A stretch of DNA of 11,894 bases, taken from positions 1-11,894 of the forward strand of contig WTAY01000067.1 in assembly GCA_013139345.1 (NCBI GenBank), written 5' to 3'. This document shows, piece by piece, positions 7,733 to 11,894 of this stretch; position 1 is the first letter of the stretch, and every line of letters starts with the position of its first letter. Source of the DNA: Methylophaga sp. Its GTDB lineage: Bacteria; Pseudomonadota; Gammaproteobacteria; Nitrosococcales; Methylophagaceae. The notes under the pieces are model-generated. The model worked only from the letters and a program-made list of their open reading frames with translations, did no database searches and had not been told where the DNA came from. Made by a program: the position numbers and the translations under genes.

Positions 7733-7758
7733 CCTATTAATACAAAACATTAGCCAAT

Positions 7759-7797
7759 AAAAAAGCGGTGATAATTTCCATTATCACCGCTTTTTTT
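7759..7797. terminator. Bidirectional intrinsic terminator
   Basis: A perfect 17-base-pair stem (7759-7775 with 7780-7796) encloses a four-base TTCC loop. The GC-rich AGCGGTG/CACCGCT segment sits in the stem, with A-runs on the left and seven T residues on the right (7791-7797). It works in either direction: it follows the tautomerase stop by 26 bases on the plus strand and the TonB-receptor stop by 25 bases on the minus strand. It thus separates two convergent transcripts. Confidence 0.95.
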
Positions 7798-7821
7798 ATG
7801 TCTTCAATTTAGACTCTACAT

Positions 7822-9900
7822 TTAGAAGCTGTAGCTTGCTCCAACATGTAATGCACGTTCTTCACCAACAAAGTAACGTTGATCACCACGGCTATTATCC
7901 GCACGCTCCGCATATTCCGTATTTAATAGATTATTAACACGGCCATATACTGTTAAATTGCTGTTAACCTTATAATTTGTTCGCAAGTTTAATAAGTCAT
8001 GACCATCGTAACTAAATTCATTACCACTATCAGTGTAATAACGACCAACATGTACCCATTCTAATTCAGCACGACTTTGTGGTGCATAGTTCCAACCTAA
8101 ACGGATATTAGCGACATGACGAGGTGCAGTATCCATATCTTCGCCATCAGTAATTGAGCTAGATTCATTTACTCCACCACCTAAAAACCCAGGGTTCAAG
8201 ATAACATTATCAAAATCATATTGATGACGGGCATAAGTAAAACTACCACCCAAATCAAACTGTGAGCCCATTGGTACAAAGGCACTTAATTCAACACCAT
8301 AATGCTTTGTTTTTCCATCTGGTACATTGTTATCACTTGAGTCACGGAAGAAATAATTTTCTTTCTTCATATAAAAGGTTGTCACTTCATATTGAATCCC
8401 TGCGCCCACTTTTCTAACACCAATTTCAATGCTATCCATTTCTTCAGAATCAGCTCTAAGTAAATCATTCGACTCTTTACGCATTCGATATAAATCAGAT
8501 GTTTGAGGAGCACGGTTACCGCGAGCTAAATTGATAAAAGCACTGGTATCTTCCGTTAAACTTTGCACAAGTCCAAGTTTAGGAATAAAGTTATTAAACG
8601 TATCAGTACGGTCACTAGGTCGGAATAATGTTTTACTACCAGGCATTAAACCATCAGCTGTTTTATTATCATATTCATAACGCGTATGCTCAAAACGGGC
8701 ACCTACAGTTACCCGCGTTTTTTCTGCTAACTGCCATTCTGTATGAACATATGGTGCAACAACAGTTGCATCAACATCATAATCATAATGAACACCTGGT
8801 GCGTACTTTCCAAAATAAGTCGTAGGATCTGTTTGCACTTCTGATAATGATCCCTGAGTATATTCTAAATCCATACCAGTGATTATTGTATGTCCACCAT
8901 CTAAATCGAGATAGTAGGATGCTAACAAACCAACACTTTGATGCTCATTCTCTTCAAGCGATTTGCCCGGTAAAAAGTGCATTAAGAATTCCATTTCGGT
9001 ATGACGCAAATATGGTGTCAAACTGAAGTAAGAATTATCACTCAACTCATGATCCCAGCGTGTTGCTAATCGTGCAGATTTTACATTACGGTATGCTTCT
9101 GGATCTTCATTTGTTTTTGATGCTTCAGTATCTTTGTATGCTTCATCTCCATATTCATAGCCGGCAGTTTCCTGATTGAGATTTGCAGCAGAAAATGTTG
9201 TTTGAAAACTATTTTCATCACCTAAATAATCATGACGGAACGTTATTTTTTGTTGATCAAATCCTGAATCATCAATCCAGCCACCATCATGAGTTCCATT
9301 CACACTTAAGCGGTAACCATGGGCACCTTCTGTATTGCTGACTGTTCCTTTAAACTTATATAGGTCATGAGGGCCGACAGAAACATCAACCTCGCGCTCA
9401 AGTTCTAACGCTGGTGCACGTGTTAATACATTCACTAAACCATGTACAGCATTTGAACCGTATAGAGCACTACCTGGGCCACGAACAACCTCAATACCAC
9501 CCGCTTGCTCAGCACTCACCTCAAATAAACCATTTACATTAGCAAAGCCCGCTGCACGTAACGGAACACCATCTTGCATATAAAGAAATGCACCAGCACC
9601 TGCACCACCAGTTAAAGCAGGAGAACGAATTGCAGTTAGATGTTCTTGACCATTACCACGCTGAACCATTACACCCGGTAGTCGGTTCATCACTTCAGTA
9701 ATGTGATCTGCGCGAACTAAATCAATATCTTCTGCAGAAATTTTCCCCGTATTACCAGCCAAATCTAACAGTGATGTTTCAGATCGCGTGCCTGTTACAA
9801 CAAGCTCATCTAAACTAAGGCTAGAGTCAGCAAAGATAAGCGGTGAGGCTGATGCGCTTGCTAGCGCAATGAGAAATGGCAATTTTCTAAGGGAATACAT
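7822..9900 (-). CDS. TonB-dependent outer-membrane receptor, substrate unknown
   Basis: The frame encodes 692 residues from the ATG at 9900. Five more codons upstream begin with TTG at 9915, but that codon has no ribosome site, whereas GGA lies 10 bases before the ATG. Counting from the ATG, residues 1-24 form a signal peptide (MYSLRKLPFLIALASASASP, then LIFA before DSS). The TonB-box region is DELVVTGTR (31-39). A plug domain follows to about 165, including LPGVMVQRGNGQEHLTAIRS, YMQDGVPLRAAGF and IEVVRGPGSALYGSNAVHGL. The remainder is an Asp/Tyr/Asn-rich 22-strand barrel ending in the usual C-terminal phenylalanine (ASYSF), with YGRVNNLLNTEYAER just before. Such receptors import siderophores, cobalamin, haem, metals or sugars using TonB-ExbBD. 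No transporter or binding-protein gene is adjacent, so the ligand cannot be guessed. Confidence 0.94.
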   Translation of the reverse strand: MYSLRKLPFLIALASASASPLIFADSSLSLDELVVTGTRSETSLLDLAGNTGKISAEDIDLVRADHITEVMNRLPGVMVQRGNGQEHLTAIRSPALTGGAGAGAFLYMQDGVPLRAAGFANVNGLFEVSAEQAGGIEVVRGPGSALYGSNAVHGLVNVLTRAPALELEREVDVSVGPHDLYKFKGTVSNTEGAHGYRLSVNGTHDGGWIDDSGFDQQKITFRHDYLGDENSFQTTFSAANLNQETAGYEYGDEAYKDTEASKTNEDPEAYRNVKSARLATRWDHELSDNSYFSLTPYLRHTEMEFLMHFLPGKSLEENEHQSVGLLASYYLDLDGGHTIITGMDLEYTQGSLSEVQTDPTTYFGKYAPGVHYDYDVDATVVAPYVHTEWQLAEKTRVTVGARFEHTRYEYDNKTADGLMPGSKTLFRPSDRTDTFNNFIPKLGLVQSLTEDTSAFINLARGNRAPQTSDLYRMRKESNDLLRADSEEMDSIEIGVRKVGAGIQYEVTTFYMKKENYFFRDSSDNNVPDGKTKHYGVELSAFVPMGSQFDLGGSFTYARHQYDFDNVILNPGFLGGGVNESSSITDGEDMDTAPRHVANIRLGWNYAPQSRAELEWVHVGRYYTDSGNEFSYDGHDLLNLRTNYKVNSNLTVYGRVNNLLNTEYAERADNSRGDQRYFVGEERALHVGASYSF

Positions 9901-9996
9901 GTTTAATACATCCAAGAATTTAAGTAGTTAATTAAAAATAGGTCAGAATTCTCTCATATTTACACTTCATCATCATCAGGAAATTACTGAGTTACA

Positions 9997-10025
9997 CTTG
10001 AAAAGACGCGTTACAACCCCCATCT
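9997..10025 (+). promoter_or_regulatory. Sigma-32 (RpoH) heat-shock promoter of cbpA
   Basis: The -35 element is CTTGAAA (9997-10003) and the -10 element is CCCCATCT (10018-10025), 14 bases apart. The proteobacterial RpoH consensus is CTTGAA(A) and CCCCATnT with a spacer of roughly 13-17, so both halves match almost perfectly. Transcription would start at about 10031-10033, giving a leader of about 32 bases before the cbpA ATG at 10065. The genes that follow, a J-domain co-chaperone and a Do-type protease, are exactly the kind placed under RpoH. Confidence 0.8.
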
Positions 10026-10026
10026 C

Positions 10027-10040
10027 TTGATCCAAATCAA
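10027..10040. promoter_or_regulatory. FNR/ANR-type palindrome
   Basis: TTGATCCAAATCAA is a perfect match to the FNR-family consensus TTGAT-N4-ATCAA. Its centre (10033.5) falls on the predicted start of the sigma-32 transcript, where a bound regulator would be expected to repress cbpA rather than activate it. It could instead act on the divergent TonB-receptor gene, whose start codon is about 130 bases away. No fnr/anr gene is in the window, so binding is inferred only from the sequence match. Confidence 0.5.
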
Positions 10041-10064
10041 TTTTAATGCAGAAAAAAAGACTCC

Positions 10065-10958
10065 ATGGAATACAAAGACTATTACAAAATCCTCGGTGTC
10101 CCTCGGGATGTTTCAAAAGAGGACCTTAAAAAAGCCTATCGTAAACTGGCTCGAAAATATCACCCTGATGTAAGTAAAGAAGCCAATGCCGAAGCCAAGT
10201 TCAAAGAAGTTGGCGAAGCTTATGAGGCGTTAAAAGATCCTGAAAAGCGTGCTCAATATGATCAATTTGGCTCTAACTATCAAAATGGTCAATCGTTCAC
10301 GCCTCCTCCAGGTTGGGGACAACAAGGCAGCGCAGGTGCGGGTAACTTTAGTAGCTTTTTTGATAATATGTTTGGTGGCGGCATGGGCGGTGGCGGCGGT
10401 AGAGATAACTTCTATGCCCAAGGTGAAGATGTAAACACCAAGATCACTATTACGCTTGAAGATGCATTTCAAGGTGCCAAGAAAACGATTCGCCGACCAA
10501 GTGGTTCAAATCAAACCGGCACTTTGAATGTGAAAATTCCTGCTGGTATTACCACCGGCAAGAAGATTCGTCTTTCTGGTCAAGGTATGGCGGGCATGGG
10601 CAATCAGCCAGGTGATCTGTTCTTAGAAATTGCTATTGCACCTCATGCTCATTATCGCCTTGAAAATAAAGACATCTATCTCGATCTTCCTATAGCACCA
10701 TGGGAAGCGGCATTAGGTGCTAAGGTTACAGTGCCAACATTGGCGGGTAAGATTAATTTGAAAATCCCTGCTGGTGCAAAAAGCGGCCAGAAGATGCGTC
10801 TAAAAGGTCGAGGTTTACCTAGCAAAGAAGCAGGCGATCAATTTGTTGTTTTACAAATCATGACACCACCTGCTGATAGTGATACAGCTAAGCAGCTATA
10901 CCAACAAATGGCAGAAGAGTTAAACTTTAACCCTCGCGAAACACTGGAAAACCTTTAA
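10065..10958 (+). CDS. cbpA: CbpA-like J-domain co-chaperone (DnaJ paralogue without zinc finger)
   Basis: This is a 297-residue cytoplasmic Hsp40 that would stimulate DnaK ATPase and deliver substrates. The J domain spans about residues 4-68 with the essential HPD at 33-35, followed by YEALKDPEKRAQYDQFG. A Gly/Phe/Gln-rich linker covers about 70-117 (SSFFDNMFGGGMGGGGG). Two beta-sandwich client-binding domains then follow (about 122-195 and 196-270), marked by VKIPAGITTGKKIRLSGQG and the parallel LKIPAGAKSGQKMRLKGRG. There is no CxxCxGxG zinc-finger module, which separates it from DnaJ and fits CbpA (about 306 residues in E. coli). The ribosome site is weak (AAAGA). It has a sigma-32-type promoter and is followed after 52 bases by a DegQ-like protease gene. 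The cbpM gene that follows cbpA in E. coli is absent here. Confidence 0.95.
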   Translation: MEYKDYYKILGVPRDVSKEDLKKAYRKLARKYHPDVSKEANAEAKFKEVGEAYEALKDPEKRAQYDQFGSNYQNGQSFTPPPGWGQQGSAGAGNFSSFFDNMFGGGMGGGGGRDNFYAQGEDVNTKITITLEDAFQGAKKTIRRPSGSNQTGTLNVKIPAGITTGKKIRLSGQGMAGMGNQPGDLFLEIAIAPHAHYRLENKDIYLDLPIAPWEAALGAKVTVPTLAGKINLKIPAGAKSGQKMRLKGRGLPSKEAGDQFVVLQIMTPPADSDTAKQLYQQMAEELNFNPRETLENL

Positions 10959-11010
10959 GATAAGACTAAACCTTCACCACCCTGACCAACTGAATTATTT
11001 AGGAAGCACT

Positions 11011-11894
11011 ATGACTGCATTTAAAACATCACTTGTATGGCTTGCTGGTATCAGCCTGCTACTTCAAGTTGCCGTAGCAGCATTACCCTTTAGTTGGTTT
11101 GAGGGTGATGAGGAAATGCCATCTTTGGCGCCTATGTTAGAGCAGTCAAAACCGGCCGTTGTTAATATTGCCACGAAAAGTCATGTGCCGATCCGTGACA
11201 ACCCATTACTTAATGATCCTTTCTTTCGAAAGTTTTTTAATATTCCTGAGCAACAACCTCGCCACCGCACCAAACAAAGCCTAGGTTCAGGTGTGATTTT
11301 TGATGCTAAGAAAGGGTTAGTACTCACCAATAATCATGTCATTCATCGTGCTGATGAAATCACCGTCTCTCTGACTGATGGTCGGAGTTTTCAGGCAGAA
11401 CTTGTCGGCAGTGATCCCGCTACCGATGTTGCCCTAATAAAAATCCCAGCAGAACATCTTTCTGCATTGCCTTTAGCGGATTCCGACAAACTTCGTGTTG
11501 GAGACTTTGTGGTTGCCATTGGTAACCCTTTTGGTCTTGGCCAAACAGTAACGTCAGGTATTGTCAGTGCATTAGGTCGCAGTGGTTTAGGCATCGAAGG
11601 CTATGAAAACTTTATTCAAACAGATGCATCCATTAATCCCGGTAATTCCGGTGGCGCACTTGTAAACCTTAGAGGTGAACTTGTTGGCATTAACACCGCA
11701 ATATTCTCACCCGGACAAAAAGCCGGAAATATCGGTATTGGCTTTGCCATCCCAAGTAATATGGTCAAACAAATCACCGACCAACTTATTGAATATGGTG
11801 AAGTGCGTCGCGCTCATTTAGGCGTACAAATGCAGGATATTAATGATGAACTAGCAAAAGCCTTTGATATCGAATCAGATGGCGGTGCCGTTGT
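11011..11894 (+). CDS. degQ: DegQ-like periplasmic Do-family serine protease, 3' end outside window
   Basis: The frame gives 294 codons before the window ends, so the protein is incomplete. A Shine-Dalgarno AGGAAG lies just before the ATG. Residues 1-23 look like a Sec signal peptide (hydrophobic core LVWLAGISLLLQ, cleavage after AVA). The trypsin-like domain holds the full triad: H109 in LTNNHV, D139 in ATDVALIKI and S213 in NPGNSGGAL. VVAIGNPFGLGQTVTSGIVS and the NIGIGFAIPSNMV strand are also typical. A first PDZ domain starts near residue 268 (RRAHLGVQMQDINDELAKAF) and is cut off. The loop between DPFFRKFF and LGSGVIF is short, which favours DegQ/MucD over DegP with its long LA loop. The cleavable signal and the sequence argue against DegS. 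By family, it degrades or holds misfolded envelope proteins. It lies 52 bases after cbpA with no terminator, so it probably shares the heat-shock promoter. Confidence 0.93.
   Translation, partial: MTAFKTSLVWLAGISLLLQVAVAALPFSWFEGDEEMPSLAPMLEQSKPAVVNIATKSHVPIRDNPLLNDPFFRKFFNIPEQQPRHRTKQSLGSGVIFDAKKGLVLTNNHVIHRADEITVSLTDGRSFQAELVGSDPATDVALIKIPAEHLSALPLADSDKLRVGDFVVAIGNPFGLGQTVTSGIVSALGRSGLGIEGYENFIQTDASINPGNSGGALVNLRGELVGINTAIFSPGQKAGNIGIGFAIPSNMVKQITDQLIEYGEVRRAHLGVQMQDINDELAKAFDIESDGGAV

Larger units (their letters stand above)
9901..10064. other. Divergent control region between TonB receptor and cbpA
   Basis: These 164 bases separate two divergent genes and contain no gene of their own. 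The right part holds the sigma-32-type promoter and the FNR-like palindrome described separately. The left part is AT-rich and should contain the receptor promoter, for which I found no good -35/-10 pair. A stretch reading GATGATGATGAAGTGTAA on the minus strand is only a poor match to a Fur box. AAGTGTAA occurs twice on the minus strand, 32 bases apart. Confidence 0.6.

Noticed and set aside
9940..9985. Possible Fur box before the TonB-receptor gene
   Set aside because: The GATGATGATGAAGTGTAA stretch shares only part of the GATAAT hexamer pattern and lacks the inverted third unit, so it is too weak to report as a site.
1..11894. A novel defence, mobile or biosynthetic gene system
   Set aside because: Every gene with solid coding support belongs to a known housekeeping, transport or stress family, and no integrase, transposase, toxin-antitoxin pair, reverse transcriptase or CRISPR-like array is visible.

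Overview
The window is an AT-rich stretch of a gammaproteobacterial chromosome. The hemC-hemD-hemX-hemY order, its position beside argH, and the tandem CbpA-like co-chaperone and Do-type protease genes support this. Base composition and protein style would fit a marine or methylotrophic lineage such as Methylophaga or Cycloclasticus, but that is only an impression. Almost everything here is core metabolism or protein quality control. I see no rRNA, tRNA, CRISPR array, prophage, transposase or defence locus.

Layout. Positions 1-5609 (minus strand) hold a tightly packed run read from right to left. It contains hemC (porphobilinogen deaminase), hemD (uroporphyrinogen-III synthase), hemX and hemY (inner-membrane proteins of the haem locus), and a Kef-type CPA2 cation/proton antiporter whose C-terminus lies beyond the left edge. 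Junctions are overlaps or gaps of 2-16 bases, so a single transcript is likely. Positions 5610-5939 form a divergent intergenic region of about 330 bases. Most of it is a nested, imperfect inverted-repeat element resembling a MITE or dispersed palindromic repeat. Positions 5940-7732 (plus strand) carry argH and a small tautomerase-superfamily gene. They end at a strong hairpin terminator that also serves the convergent gene on the other strand. Positions 7822-9900 (minus strand) encode a TonB-dependent outer-membrane receptor of unknown substrate.

Positions 9901-10064 form a second divergent control region. It holds a very good match to a sigma-32 (RpoH) heat-shock promoter, CTTGAAA then CCCCATCT, and a perfect FNR/ANR-type palindrome (TTGAT-N4-ATCAA) at the predicted transcription start. 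Both face a plus-strand pair: cbpA (J-domain co-chaperone) at 10065-10958 and a DegQ-like periplasmic serine protease from 11011, cut by the right edge.

How the genes work together. hemC and hemD catalyse successive steps to uroporphyrinogen III, with hemX and hemY as accessory membrane proteins. argH performs the last step of arginine synthesis. cbpA and the protease look like a stress operon linking cytoplasmic folding with periplasmic proteolysis. The most distinctive observations are the heat-shock promoter with an overlapping FNR-like site, the roughly 200-base nested palindrome between hemC and argH, and an ArgH that lacks the family's N-terminal WGGRF signature. I found no convincing new multi-gene system.
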